Assembly (NCBI GenBank): GCA_947561395.2
Contig: OX387185.1
Location: forward strand, 19,184,366 to 19,248,365
DNA length: 64,000 nucleotides
Reading direction: 5' to 3'
Origin: Buxus sempervirens
Lineage: Eukaryota; Streptophyta; Magnoliopsida; Buxales; Buxaceae
Under the pieces are notes generated by a model. The model had not been told where the DNA came from and did not search any database. It saw only the letters and a program-made list of their open reading frames with translations. The stretch's first letter is position 1. Each line of letters opens with the position of its first letter. A program made the position numbers and the translations under genes. Positions 24,545 to 37,765 of the stretch are shown here, piece by piece.

Positions 24545-25340
24545 ATCCTAAATAAACATTGAGATGACTGCAGATAAGATTGCATTTCACTCTTTCCAAT
24601 TTGAAACTGTCAATTTTATACCTAGAGGGTATCAGGAAAAAGAAGAGAAAATGACTACTGCTAAGAGGATGGTAAAGAAAGTGATGAGAAAATATAATTT
24701 CCATCCAGGGAAAGGTCTAGGGATTAACCTGCAAGGAAGGTTGGAGCCAATAAAGGTTAAGAAGATTACCCCTAGAGCAGGATTGGGGTCTAAACCAAGA
24801 TGTTGGAAAAGACAGAAGCAGATTGAAGAAAAGAATGGAAAAAGAAAAAGTCACAAGAAATTCCCTCCTTTAAGGGAAACTTTTCCTAAGCTTTCTCATA
24901 TGATTCAACTGTCTCCTCTCCAGGATCAGTCCAAACCTCCATACCGTAACATCAACCCATTCCAGAAACCCTATATCTCAACCCTACAACCATATGTCCC
25001 AACTTCAACTTCCCAAGCATTGGGTGAGCTTGGGCCCCGGTCAGAGCAGAAGAGGGATTTTTCTAAGGATGTTGGAGCCTTCTTTGCCATGACTGAAGGC
25101 AAAAGAGAAGAAGGGGCATATGAGATACCCTTCATCGATTGGGCTGCAATAGAAGTTCCGGATGAAGTTATATCTGGGTCGAGCCTTACAGTAGAGGCAG
25201 GCGATGCAATTCACCCAGTAATGGTGGTCTCGGATGCGGATTCTGAGTTTGGGGCACATGCTTGTGTTATTACCCCTGCTCCAGAATTTTTTGTCTTAAA
25301 CAATTGGGAAGAAACTCCCTTACTTTTGAAGCTGCGTTTG
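24545..25340 (+). pseudogene. TatA protease end and G-patch-like linker (middle piece)
   Basis: This continues the 7163-7862 frame after TatB. The phrase KYNFHPGKGLGINLQGRLEP with later RAGLGSKP is the glycine-rich, G-patch-like segment found between protease and RT in Tat elements. Acidic and proline-rich linker follows (FIDWAAIEVPDEV, PEFFVLNNWEE). No stop codon interrupts this piece from 24564 to the junction at 25340, where a solo LTR is inserted; the frame continues at 28649 after one GTTTG copy is removed. Confidence 0.82.
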
Positions 25341-28300
25341 TGTAACGCCCCGGTTCCGGGTCCAATTTCCAAAACCCGAAGTATTATGGTAAGCAACAAA
25401 AGCAACTAAAATATGGAATAATTTAAAACTTTTTTCTAACTTTATAATCAGAGTAAAAGCGGAAACTTGAATTCAAAATCTCTTTATTAATCAACAATTA
25501 TAATATAAAAGGATTTCAATTATATGAGCAATCCTACATCTATATAGACTACCCAGCTACAACTATCCCACAACTTGACATCCTCACCAAGAGTACCTGA
25601 AAAATGGGAGAAACCGGAGTGAGAATAAATCTCAACAAGTAGCAAGGTGCATGCATGAAATCAGTCCATGTTTATATAAAATAAGTCATGAGGTGTACGA
25701 TTAAACCAACAACAACATCAACAAGGATAATTATAAAGTTTAAATCCAATCCCATTAATACTATCAAAACATATCTCAATAACGATACCGATAAAACATC
25801 GAATGGTCAATGTCATGACTATTGTTCGAATTGATTAATTGACATGCCAAGTAGACAATCCACACCTCCATGTACACAGTTCCGGCCTACTCAGAGTTTC
25901 GAACACTCTGAAATGACGGCCTACTCAGGGTTTTGTCATCCAATGCTGGCCTACTCAGGGTTTCGGTATTGACAACCAGGCCTATTCAGGGTTTCTGGCT
26001 GCTCTACACCGGTCGTGGCAACACACCAGGCTATGCAATTACATCAATAAACAATACCATCACATTACTAAGCTTAGACATGGATCCAGGACAAGCTAAA
26101 CCAAAACAGAAAACCATCGTATAATCTCAACTCTGACATCACAATAAATCAATATGTTCAACATCATGTATAACACAACACAGCTCACCACATGTCCCTC
26201 TGGACCAGAACAGTACCTCATGTACTTTCAGTATTTCCTCCAATCTCATAACATATGCTCATTGGTAATAAAACTCATTTACTCACACCAAGAGAAATCA
26301 TTACAATACATTTCAAAACTTTCCAACAAGTAAAACCAGGTTTAAATAAATTCTCAAACAAGTACAGCGTTTAAACAAAGAGAAAACTAAAATAGGAACT
26401 CCTAGTGTTAGGAACAAAACATCACCTATAGATAGCCCTAAAATTTACCTTGGAAGCTCCTAAGAATTTCCAGAATTTCCACTTAATATTCTCAGAGTAA
26501 TTGAATAGGTGATAATGTTTCTAAAGTCCTAAACAAGTTATTAGTTAAGTGCTTGAACACTCACAATCATCAAATCCAGCTTAGTTTGGTCAAAAATTCT
26601 CTTCGACAAGATATTGGACCATGCGTTGACCTCCAGCGCTAGGCGCAAGGTCGGCGGATAGGTCGTTGGTTAAAATAATTAAGTTGCGCTTACTTAAATC
26701 GGGTAAGCGCGAGGTAGGCGCGAACTAGGCGCACGCTACGCGCGAGATGGGCGGATAGAAAACAAGTCCGCGTGAGCTAGGGGTGCGATGAGCGCGAGCT
26801 CGGTGGATAGGGGAAAAATCCTTGCGCCGACTACCTGTAGTGGGCGCCAGTTAGCGCCAACTCGGCAGATACTACCCTGGATTTTCGACTCTGTTATTTC
26901 CAGATCTACACCACTGGCCGAACTTTTTCTCTCTGTAACAATTTCCTTAGTCTCCTAATATCTCCAAAAGACATTTAAAACACTTTTGAAATTATTCTAA
27001 CCACATTTTTATTTATCTCATTCAATCTTAGAGAAAACCCACACTCGGACTGTCTTCTTCCAGAAAACACATGCGTTCAGATTAAACTCACGAATCAATA
27101 CGAAAACCCAATTTTAAAACGATGCTACTCACATCTTGGTAATTAAAATTTAACTAGGGTTTCTTTCTAATTCAACCCACCCATGAACAACATTTTTCTT
27201 GATTCTTAAAAAGAGATTCAAATCACCAAATCGAAACTTTATAAACATCTAACTTTTCCAATGAAATCCAATTTAAGAACAAATACGATCAATCATAAAA
27301 AACACAATAAAATATGTAATTCCTCCAGTTTCAAGTGTTTGCTACTTGCCTTATTGATGAACCCAGATTTTTCAGAAATTCTTCTGTGTCCGTTTTTGGA
27401 GCTCGACCGGACCCCTCTAAACTTCTCAAATTTAGATCTCCATCGTTCAGTTTAAAGTCCTCCATGAGTGGAACAAAACACTAAACTTGCAGCCCATTTC
27501 AACGGTTGGATCTTTCTATCTCACCGTTCGAAGTTGGCTAGTCGGCCATCTCTGCAACTCCTTTTTCTTCCAAAATCTGATTTTCCACCAACTTCTGGGT
27601 TAATTCGAATCACCTAAGACTCATCCAAATCCAATCTCCACCGTTCCGATTAAATTATCTCAAGTATAGAGCATAACCTCCAAATTGCATGACAATCCAA
27701 CGACTAGATCTCCGGGGATCGTCGCTCAAAGTTTGCTGGTCGGACCTCTGCAACACCTCACTTTTTCCTTTCTTCCATCTCTTTTCTTTCTTCTCTTCTT
27801 TCCTTTATTCTTCTTCCAAGCCCAAGCACGAATTTTCCTCTTTTTCTTCCTTATTTTTGACTTGCTACAAACCTTAAACCTTTCCTAGACCTCTCCTTTT
27901 ATAAGCTCTCTTAATTAGAAATCCTACTAGGTTTAGAAGACCTTCTAAATAGACTTCTCACTCTTAATTGGAAACCTCCCCATCTTAATCCTCCTTCTAA
28001 TTCCTCTTTTAAGTATTATATATAAGAGAAGGATTTATTTTAATTTATTTTCGTGCTAATTAAATTTCTTATTTTAAAATATTACTAAAACACCCTAAAG
28101 CTACCTCTTATCCTCAAACTTAAGGCTCCTTATCAACCATAATCACCAATATACCCTTTTTCCTACTTTTAAGCAATAATTTGATATTTAAATCCAAACC
28201 TAACTCAAACTAAGTCTAGTTAAATATTTCAAGTCTAATAATTATTTATTTACTCAATATCTTAATTTGGCTAATTGGGAAATGACTAAAATACCCTTTC

Positions 28301-28643
28301 CTTGGAATTCCATACTTAACCTTTGAATCTTTTTCCAAAAATTCTCCTCTTTATTCTTCACATCAATCTTAACCATATAATATACTTGGATTAATACCTA
28401 TTTTCTCCAATCATTTATATTTAATTTCCTCTCCCAATTTATCCAAACCAACCTTGCTCTTTCCTATTTAAATGAAGCTACTATTTAAATTCCTAGTTAC
28501 TCAAAATTATTGTTTATTTATTTAGTTACTAATATCTCTTTGGATCATAATATTATTCTTCCAATACCTAAATTGAATTTTAACTTCTCAATATTTAGGC
28601 TTATTTAATTTACTTTATTTTAGGAAAAATCCGAGGTTTTACA
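25341..28643 (-). mobile_element. Solo LTR, second Tekay-like family, antisense (3303 bp)
   Basis: It starts TGTAACGCCCCGGTTCCGGG and ends GAGGTTTTACA, with perfect duplication GTTTG at 25336-25340 and 28644-28648. It shares layout and motifs (the GGCCTACTCAGGGTTTCG array, CpG-rich block at 26630-26880) with the solo LTRs at 34987-42947 and 35234-40564. There is no internal region and no gene. Confidence 0.95.
25879..26001 (-). repeat. Four-hairpin array with constant loop GCCTACTCAGGGTTT
   Basis: Hairpins at about 25879-25905 (GTTC.G/CGAAC), 25913-25939 (ATGACG/TGTCAT), 25941-25971 (CAATGCTG/CGGTATTG, eight pairs counting two G-T) and 25973-26001 (CAACCAG/CTGGCTG, six of seven). The loop barely changes while the arms differ between units but stay complementary. 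Confidence 0.75.
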
Positions 28644-31600
28644 GTTTGTTTGGCAAACAAACACGGCTTCCAAAAAAAAACTCAATTAGTGGAATTCCCT
28701 TTTCCTGAAGGTTTTAATGAGCCTTCATCTTCAGGAAAAGATTTTTTTGAAGGCTCTCAAAAAACAAAAAAAGATTTTCCCATTTTTTTTTAGAAAAGTT
28801 AAATTTTTCAAAAAGGTCCAAACCATTTATGAACCATATAAGCAAACGGAATTGGATCAGGTTGATTATGACTTCGACCTTGAGCTCGACTTTGACCTAA
28901 TGGGGGTTGAAGAAGACCCTCCAAAAGAAATCATATATCAATTGGAGCGTCATGAAAATGGTGTTCAACCTAATATTGAGGAGACCATCTCAATAAATCT
29001 AGGGACCGAAGATGACCCAAAAAATAGTGAGGATTGGAGCATGCCTATCTGAGGTGCAGTGTTATGAAATGTCACGGTTCTTGGTAGACTACAAAGATGT
29101 GTTCGCATGATCGTATTGAGATATGCCAGAATTGGACACTGACATGATTGTGCACAGGCTACCAATTCTACCAGAGGTTAAGCCAGTTAAGCAGAAATTG
29201 AGAAGGTTGAAACCTGAATGACATTGAAGGTCAAAGATGAAGTGGTCAAACAATTCCAAGCAGGATTTTTGGCAGTCTCCACATACCCTGAATGGCTCGC
29301 CAATATAGTGCCAGTACAAAAGAAGGATGGAAAGGTCAGAATGTGCGTAGACTACAGAGATCTGAATAAGGCAAGCCCAAAAGATGATTTTCCGCTTCCA
29401 CACATCAACATCTTGGTTGATAACACTGCTGTAAATAGCCTGTTCTCGTTCATGGACGGCTTCTCTGGGTACAATTAGATTAAGATGGCTAAGGAAGATC
29501 AAGAGAAAACAGCCTTCATTACACCTTGGGGTACTTTCCACTACACGGTCATGCCGTTTGGGCTTAAGAATGCTGGGGCAACCTATCAGTGGGCCATGAC
29601 AGCATTATTCCATGATATGATCCATAAGGAGATAGAGGTCTATGTGGATGATATGATGGCCAAATCATGTGAAGAAGAAGACCACTTAATCAACTTGAAG
29701 AAGGTGTTTGACAGACTCAGGAAATACAGTCTACGGCTTAACCCAGCAAAATGCGTTTTTGGGGCTACATCAGGGAAATTGCTGGGATTTATAGTGAGCA
29801 GAAGAGGAATTGAGATCGACCCAGCTAAAGCCAAGGCAATAATTGAAATGCCATCACCTAGAATAGAGAAGTAAGTTCGTGGTTTTCTTGTAAGGATCCA
29901 ATACATAAGCCGGTTCATAGCACAGCTCATTGCTATCTGTGAACCAATTTTCAAGCTTCTAAGAAAGAATAACCCGACGGTCTGGAATGATGATTGCCAA
30001 CAAGCCTTTGGTACAATAAAGGAATATTTATTGAATCCACCTGTGCTAGTGCCACCAACTCCAGGAAGACCACTGATTCTATAATTGTCAGTTTTGGAGA
30101 TGTCAATGGGGTGTGTCTTGGGGCAGCATGACGAGACAGGCAGAAAGGAAAGGGCGATTTACTATCTAAGTAAAAAGTTCACAGAATATGAAGCAAAGTA
30201 TTCCCCCTTGGAAAAGACCTGTTGTGCTTTAGTGTGGGCAACCCAGAGACTGAGGCATTATTTCCTTAGTCATTCCACATTATCAATATCCCGAATGGAT
30301 CCTTTGAAGTATCTATTTGAGAAACTAGCACTAACTAGTAAAACAGAAAAGTGGCAACTGTTGCTCTCCGAATTTGACCTCACATACATCACTCAGAAGG
30401 TGATTAAAGGTCAAGCCATTGCTAATCACCTAGCTGCACATCCTTTACCAGAATACCAACCTCTTAAGACAAATTTCCCTGATGAGGCAATACTATTTAC
30501 TGAAGAAGAGGAAAGTGAAAGCTCTTGGCAAATGTTCTTTAATGGGGCCACCAACATGAATGGAAATGGAATAGGGGCAGTTTTGGTCAAGCCGAATGGG
30601 TCACATATCCCAATTGCAGTGAAGTTGAGATTCCAATTCACAAACAATATTGCAGAGTATGAAGCATGCATAATTGGGTTGCAAGCCGCCTTAGACCATG
30701 AAGTGGAAGAACTTGACGTATACGGAGATTCGAGTCTTATCATCTTCCAAACAACTTTGGAATGGAAAACCAAGGATCACAAGTTGATCCCTTATCACCA
30801 GTATTTGGAAGAAATAAGCACCAAATTTACTCGAATTTCCTTCAACTATATGCCAAGGGCCAAGAATCAGTTCGCAGATGCTCTAGCAACCTTGGCTTCA
30901 ATGGTCAGCATGCCAGAAGGTGTAGATATTAAACCACTAGAAATTGAAGTCATAGATGAACCTGGTTATTGTCTTGTTCTAGAAGGAGCATCAGAAGAAG
31001 AAGTACCATGGTTTCAAGACATTAAAAATTTCTTGAACGATCGGAGTCTGCCAATAAATGTCACTTCTACTGAGAAAAGGACAATACAGAGATTAGCAGG
31101 ACAATTCCTACTAAGTGGTGGACAGTTGTACAAGAGATCACATAATGATATTCTACTCAGATGTGTTGCTAAGACTGAGTCAGAAAGATGAATTGAAACT
31201 GTACATGGAGGAGTCTGTGGGTCCCATATGAACGAGCATATGCTTGCCAAAAAAATTCTGTGATTGGGATACTACTGGTCGACGACGGAGCATGATTGCT
31301 ATACACATGTCAAAAGGTGTCATCTGTGCCAAGTATATGCTGATAACAAGAATGCACCTCCAAGTGAGTTGCGCAACATGACATCACCATGGCCTTTCTC
31401 TATGTGGGGCATCGACGTCATTGGAATGATCTCTCCAAAGGCATCGAATGGACACAAGTTTATACTTGTAGCAATCGATTATTTCACCAAGTGGGTAGAA
31501 GCAGCTTTGTATGCAAATATGACAAGTAGCCATGTTCTTAAGTTTTTGAAGCACAACATCATTTGTCGCTATGGTTTGCCAAGTGTCATAGTATCATACA

Positions 31601-32319
31601 ATGCTTCGAATATTAAGAACAAAGATATGAGGAAGATGTGTGAGCAGTTTCAGATTACCCATCACAAGTTAGCTCCGTACAGACCAAAGATGAATGGGGC
31701 AGTAGAAGCAACGAATAAGAATATAAAGAAAATCATTCAGAAGATGGTAGTGAGTTTCAGAGATTGACATGAAATGCTGCCGCTTGCTTTACATGCCTAC
31801 AGAATCTCAATCCGGACTTCTACTGGGGCAACCCCGTATTCCTTAGTCTATGGGATGGAAGCAGTTTTACCAGTGGAAATGGAAATCCCTTCACAGAGAG
31901 TGCTGATGGAAGCTGAAGTAGAAGAAGCTGAATGGATACAGTCAAGACATAATCAACTCAATTTGATAGAGGAAAAGCGTTTGAAATCGCTTTGTCATGG
32001 CCAATTGTATCAGAAGAGAATGGTCAGGGCTTACAATAAGAAGGTGAAGCCCAGAAATTTCCAAGAAGGAAATTTAGTATTAAAGAAAATCCTATCCTTT
32101 TTGGAAGACCCTCGTGCAAAATTCAAACCAAATTGGGAAGGGCCTTATGTTGTCAAAAAGGTCCTATCAGGGGGTGCTTTCATCTTAACAGAAATGGATG
32201 GGAAAGATTTTCCTGAACCAATTAACTTTGATGCAGTAAAGAGGTATTTCCTTGATTTAATATTACTAGGAAATTATCTGAGGCCATTTTTCTTTATTTC
32301 CCAAAATTTTAATCCCTAG
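28644..32319 (+). pseudogene. pol: TatA pol: RT, RNase H, archaeal-type RNase H, integrase (stops)
   Basis: Acidic linker and NLGTEDDPK precede RT. The RT core shows VPVQKKDGKVRMCVDYRDLN, MPFGLKNAGATYQ and YVDDMM near 29640. The first RNase H (30060-30400) is followed by a second, archaeal-type RNase H (30520-30900: NNIAEYEAC, VYGDSS, NQFADALATLAS). The integrase has an H-H-C-C finger (31205-31335) and core (GIDVIG; NGAVEATN). From 29218 onward one frame is broken only by stops at 29476, 29872, about 30082, 31189, 31261 and 31765. Two catalytic changes: the second integrase Asp is Tyr (SYNASN, near 31595), and the second RNase H begins FFNGA instead of FDGA. Homopolymer indels disturb the frame before 28900. 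Confidence 0.92.
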
Positions 32320-33241
32320 TCTAGTCAATTCGAGCCTGTTCGTCTTTTTGATAAACCTAAACTGGACTTACAGTCTTATACTGGGGCAAAACAAATTGGG
32401 GCAAAGCCAATTGGGGCAAAGATAAAAAAAAAAAAAGAAAGGAAGAAAAGAAGAGCAAAAAGCAAAGAATGGTGGCAAATGAAAGCCAAGTACAAAAGGA
32501 AAGAAAAGAATACACTTTGGGGAATGGGGTCAAATTCACCACGACTGTAAGTCCGGTTGACCTATTTTCACATTTGAAAAATCTTGAGCCTTTAATACCT
32601 TTTATTTCATAAACTGAGCTTAGCCTTTGTTTCGTCCTATTCTTAAGCCCTCGGTGATTTTAGTATATTCATTCAAATTTCAGAGTAAGATTGGTAATGA
32701 CGGAATGCAGAAGCCGGCCTTAGTGAAAACCGTAATTGGCGCTAGGGGCAATATTGGTAAAAGACACAAAAAAAAGAAAGAAGAATCAAAGGTTGAGTTG
32801 ATCATGTTGTCCAAGCTTGAAATCAGCACGAGTACTGAGACTGAGCAGAATAGCAGGGTCAATCATTGAGGAAAAGTCATTTGGGATGACTCTTAAGGTC
32901 CTAGGATAGACAAGATTTGATCTCGCCCTATTGCTTGGATCACCCATTTTCATTAATCAACCTGATTTTAATTCCTTTAATTATAAGTGATTAAGTGTTT
33001 TGGATCAAATTTCAAAAAAAATAAAAAAAAAATATACTTTGGCCAGTGATGATAAATCAAATACTTTTCATAAAACCTTTGTTTTTACAAGCATCTGAGA
33101 ATTCTGAGGCCAATAATATAAAACCTATTTTTGAACCAAATCCTTTGTCTTTCCACTATTGGAGTTTGTTTTTGTACAAACGTAAAGAAAAAAAAAGAAG
33201 AAAAAAATAAAAGAAGGAAAAAGAAAAAATGTAATAAAAAG
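32320..33241 (+). other. TatA tail after integrase
   Basis: Non-coding. It contains three close copies of TTGGGGCAAAG-like sequence (32385-32420), A-rich runs and no conserved frame. The ACTGGGGCAAA phrase is shared with TatB near 19565. Confidence 0.6.
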
Positions 33242-36200
33242 GAGCTAATCCCTAACTCCTAGCCGCTCCTCAAGCTCCCGAATCCGAGCCGCCTGAGTTG
33301 CAATGATCCCAGATGCTCCCTCTGCAGCTGGATTGCTCAAAAAAGATATGACTTCATCTGAAAGTGTCTGCCTGATCCTCATGTCCCTAAGACTAGCTAA
33401 AGCATCTTGATATTTCTTCCGCATCACTCGGACCTCAAAATGATGGGCCTGCCTTTGCTCCTTAAGTTGCTATTCCAGAGCAGTATGGTGTGACACTTGC
33501 TCCTCAAGTTGCTGGATCCTTATATCCGTAAGGCTAGCCAGGGAATCCTGATACCTCTGCCGCATCACTCGGACTTCAAAGCGATGAGCTTGTCTCTGTT
33601 CCTCAAGTTTCTTCTCCATAGCAATGCGGCAAGACACCTGCTCCTCAAGTTTCCTCTCCAGATCAACACCTCTTATCCTAAGTTCCTGGGCCTCTCGTAC
33701 CCATATGTGTTGAAGCCGCTTATGAGATGCTCTTTCAGACTCCAGGATGTCTTCATAAGTAGGTGGAAGAACTGCAGAAGGATCCTCTGGTACTAGGGCA
33801 TGACTCTGAACCTGCTCTCTGATCCAGAAAAGATAATCTTTCACATGTGACTTAGAGAAAACTGGGCCCTACAGAAAACGAGCATAGGACCACTCCTTCA
33901 TTAACCGAGCATTTAGCCCCATGGTGGCTAGTGTAAGTGACCCAAGGAAGTCCTTATATCCATCTGCGATCATAATCCCCTAGGTCACTACAAACTGTCG
34001 AAGAACCCTCAAAGGAAGATAGAGAACAGCAGATCTCAAGTCTACTAGAACCAGGAAGTTCCTATCTCTGAAGCTGATCACCGTCTCTGCATTGAGCTGA
34101 TAAGTGCCAGGCCATCTCACCTGATCATCTTGGAGAGTACCCAAGAAAGTGAAACAACCCTGCTTGCTGCCTTGGATGTTAGGACACCCTTGGTTGCTCA
34201 TCAAAACAATAACTTTCATTCTGGTAGAAAAACGGCAATCTATTATCTCAATCTAACTCAGGTGGTCAAGTAACCAAAGCTGTAGAAAGGGGAAGTATTT
34301 CAATTTAATTCCAATAAATTCAACTTCACAAGTAAGTTGTAAAAAAAAAAAGAACAAAAAGAAGGGATTTCACCTGTAGGAAAGGGGCACATGCAAGGAA
34401 ACGCTTCTTTTTCTTGAAATAACAGTTAGTTAAGGCTTGATATATCTCTTCCAAGATCATAGGGGCTAATCTCTCACATTCCCTAACCTGACAAACAACT
34501 GAGATGAGAGCCAAGTCAACCTGATCATCACCCCGTGGAAAGAGCAATTGGTTGACCACTATCAAAGTCAGGGCATTAAACTGGGCCTGCTTATTTTCAC
34601 CCCTTAGAAGCCTTTTAGTTCAAAATGTCTTGGATAGGGTCAACAGTGCATCAGATTCCCCTAGGCCCTTCTTCCCTATACCCAAAAAGGTGGATGCTTT
34701 TCCTTTTTGTAGCTAGGCTTAAGGGGCGGGTTCACCACTTTTTCAGAAAATCTTAGGCCAAGGATTGTTTCAATTTCCTCAATGGTAGGAGTCATCTCTT
34801 TGTCATCAAAGAGAAAAAGACTTAATTGAGGTTCCCAATGTCCAATCATGGCCTCAATGATTTCCCATTTAAAAGGGATTTTAGGGATGTGTAGGATATG
34901 ACCTAGGTGTATGGAATCCCAACGAATCTCCTCTTCAAGGATCATAGAGTTAACCCACCTATCATAGAAAGAGTCCACAACATTATTGTAATGCCCCGGA
35001 TCCGAGTTACATAGAGAAACCATAACTCATCTCCGGAGGTTAATAAATCACACAAGATCGCAATATCAGAGTGAAGGAAAAACATGAATACAACAATAAC
35101 TATAAAATCAGAGTACGCTAAAAACCCAAACTAAAATAAACTCACATGACTGAGCAACTACCCGCAGGAATCGTCCTCTCCAAGAGCAGCTGACAACAAA
35201 ACAAAACAATACGGAATGATATACGAATATCCTTGTAACGCCCCGGATCCGTGTTATTCAATAAAGATATAACACGTCTCACGGAGTGTTAGGTAAGGAT
35301 CTTAATCATTTGTGATCGCTGGATAATCACCTAAACTAAATCATATTAGAGTGCACAATCATACTTTATCTATGAATTCAATAGTCAAACTTAACTAAGA
35401 TTCAAATGGTTCAACCTCAATGTATTTTATTACACCTCAAAAATTCAATTAATTCAAAAGTTTAAATCAAAATAATCTACAGGTCTAAGGAATGTAATAT
35501 TAATCTTCCTCCCTATATGTCTCAGTCAGATCTACCCCAATAGTCGCCTCACCTCGAGTATCTGAAAAACAAAACAAAAACAAAAGAATGAGATACGAAT
35601 ATCTCAACGAGTAGCATATGCATGCAGAAAATAGTTAACACAGTTCAAATTATGCATCGATAAATAACCAGTACGATTAAGCAACCAATACAATCTCCAA
35701 GTTTAAAACCAAAACCAATAATTGTTTCCAATCACATTTCAAATCAATACTGACAACACATCGATTGGTCAATGTTATGACTATTGTTAAGTTGATAAAT
35801 TAAACATGCCATGTGTAAGCACCTTATTTTTGCACCTTTGGAAGTGCTGAAAATGAAAACCCTGGCAGAAAGACAAACCCTAAGGGGAGAAATGTTGAAT
35901 TTTTGATCAAGTGATAATTAGCCACCTTGCTCTATCTCAATGGATAGAGAATCCTGACACGATTCCAACGCAACTGAGTTTGCAGGAATCGGAGTCCGGA
36001 TGAAGGTTCTGTGGCCTGGTCAAACTTGAAGGGAGCCGAAAGTTGACTTTTTACTGAACCCCAAACTAGGTGCTTAGCCCTGTCCCATTGGATAGAGGAC
36101 TCCGATACGGTTCTAACTCAATTGAGTTTGCCTAAATCGGAGTCCGGATGAAGAAGATATGAGTAGTTGAAGTTCCCGAGTGGCAAAACCGGAAACTGCA

Positions 36201-36670
36201 CACGTGGCGCAGAAACTGCGCACGTGGCAGTTTACGTAGCAAAATATCTCAGGGACTAAATCTCAAATATCCAAAAATTCTCAAATATCTCAGGGACTAA
36301 ACCAAAATTCGTAGGGGGCAATCCGTAGATATCCAAAAGTGTCAAATCGGTCGAATCGATTAAATTGGTCAAGTCGAGGGGCAAATCTATAATTTTTTCG
36401 ATTTGTATCCGACCAAATATGTCGAATACACATACTTTTATGTATATTCGACACTATTCATCGGATACAAAGAGATCCGCCCGCGAGATTCGAGCCGATT
36501 CCCCGACAAATTCACGGCGGCATTTAATTTTCGAAATTATTATGTCTTGTATCCAACATTTTATGTTGGATACAAAGGAAGCTTAGTGTATCCGACATTA
36601 AATGCCGGATACAAAGGAAGTGTAGTGTATCCGACATTAAATTCCGGATACAAAGAGTTTGCTATAAAAA
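36201..36670 (+). promoter_or_regulatory. LTR promoter: G-boxes, five palindromes, TATA box
   Basis: CACGTGGC occurs twice (36201-36208, 36221-36228). Palindromes follow: 36404-36430 (TGTATCCGAC arms, one mismatch), one decayed near 36440-36472, 36547-36575 (12-bp perfect arms TTGTATCCAACA, spacer TTTTA), 36587-36613 and 36626-36652 (spacer TTAAA, one and two mismatches). TATAAAAA is at 36663-36670, so the palindromes run right up to the TATA box. Confidence 0.75.
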
Positions 36671-37660
36671 GGCAACAGCAACCCCATTTCGGGGGTTGGC
36701 TTCATTTTTGCTGTTTTCCCCCTTCTCCCCCACTACCCTTGGTCCGAAATTCCCTCCTTACCCTCTCCATCCTTCCCAAGCCTTCCAATCTCTAATCTAA
36801 CCTTGCTAGACCCCCCCCCCTCCATCCTCTTCATCTCCATTTCTAATACTTGGAGGAAGCTTGTGGAGACTTGGTTCATGGAGGAGGTGCTACTCCAACT
36901 GCTTCCCCCACTTTGAAGAGGCTCCACACATCTCAGGCCAGGGTTTTAACCCTAAGGTATTGTTCCTCACTAACCTTCATTTAACATATATGAAAATGGG
37001 AGCTTTTCACAAAGCTCTTTAAGTTTGTCTTCTTCCTTTTGCATGAGATCATTTCCTTGATGTTTTAAGCATATATTTGCTCTCATCTCACCACATGAAG
37101 ACCCCCGAGTAAGGAAGAGGTACATAGTTGGTTTTAAAGGGGAGAAGGTAAGATATTTTCTAGGGATTTTCGGCCACTAAGGCCACTGTTTTGGCATGTG
37201 TGTGTCTGTTTTAAGAGGAAGCATGTTTCCTCATGCTTAGTAATCCAATGTATCCCACCGTAATCCCCCCTTCTTCTCCCTTTCTTTAGATGTTATTAGA
37301 TTATGAGAATAGGTTGTTTGGTTTACTTTCCCGTGGAGGATTCTGGTTGATACATACTAATCCTTTTTTTTTAGTGATATTTGTGTGATCATGCATGTTA
37401 GGTTGCCTTTAGTGGCTGTGAACAACCGGAACAGAGGCACATGACCTCTGTTCCTTTTCTGGATTCTGCCCAAGAGAAAGATCAAAGGGGAAGCCCCCAC
37501 CTTCCTCCCTAGTTTGACTTGGGAAGCCCCAAAGAAGAGCCAAGTGGCTCTCACCTGAACCACTGTGGGCCCACACAGGGGCCCACACTATTGTCGAAAC
37601 ACCCAAGAAGCCTAAGAACCAATGCCCAGTGCAAAAAATCCAAAAACAAGGCTTCTGTAT

Positions 37661-37765
37661 GTTGATCCGGCAACTCAGGTCGGATCAACAGAGCCTTATT
37701 CATAGCCGGCCAAAGATGCCGGATACACTGAGCTATGTGTGTAACTGGCATCTCAAGCCGGCTAC
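37661..37765 (+). repeat. Second palindrome trio of the 35814-38830 LTR
   Basis: 37661-37689: GTTGATCC.. arms around AACTCAG. Next, about 37703-37725: TAGCCGGC/GCCGGATA. Third, 37741-37765: GTAACTGGC/GCCGGCTAC. The layout matches the TatB leader trio at 12602-12703, including the AACAGAG phrase after the first member. Confidence 0.7.
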
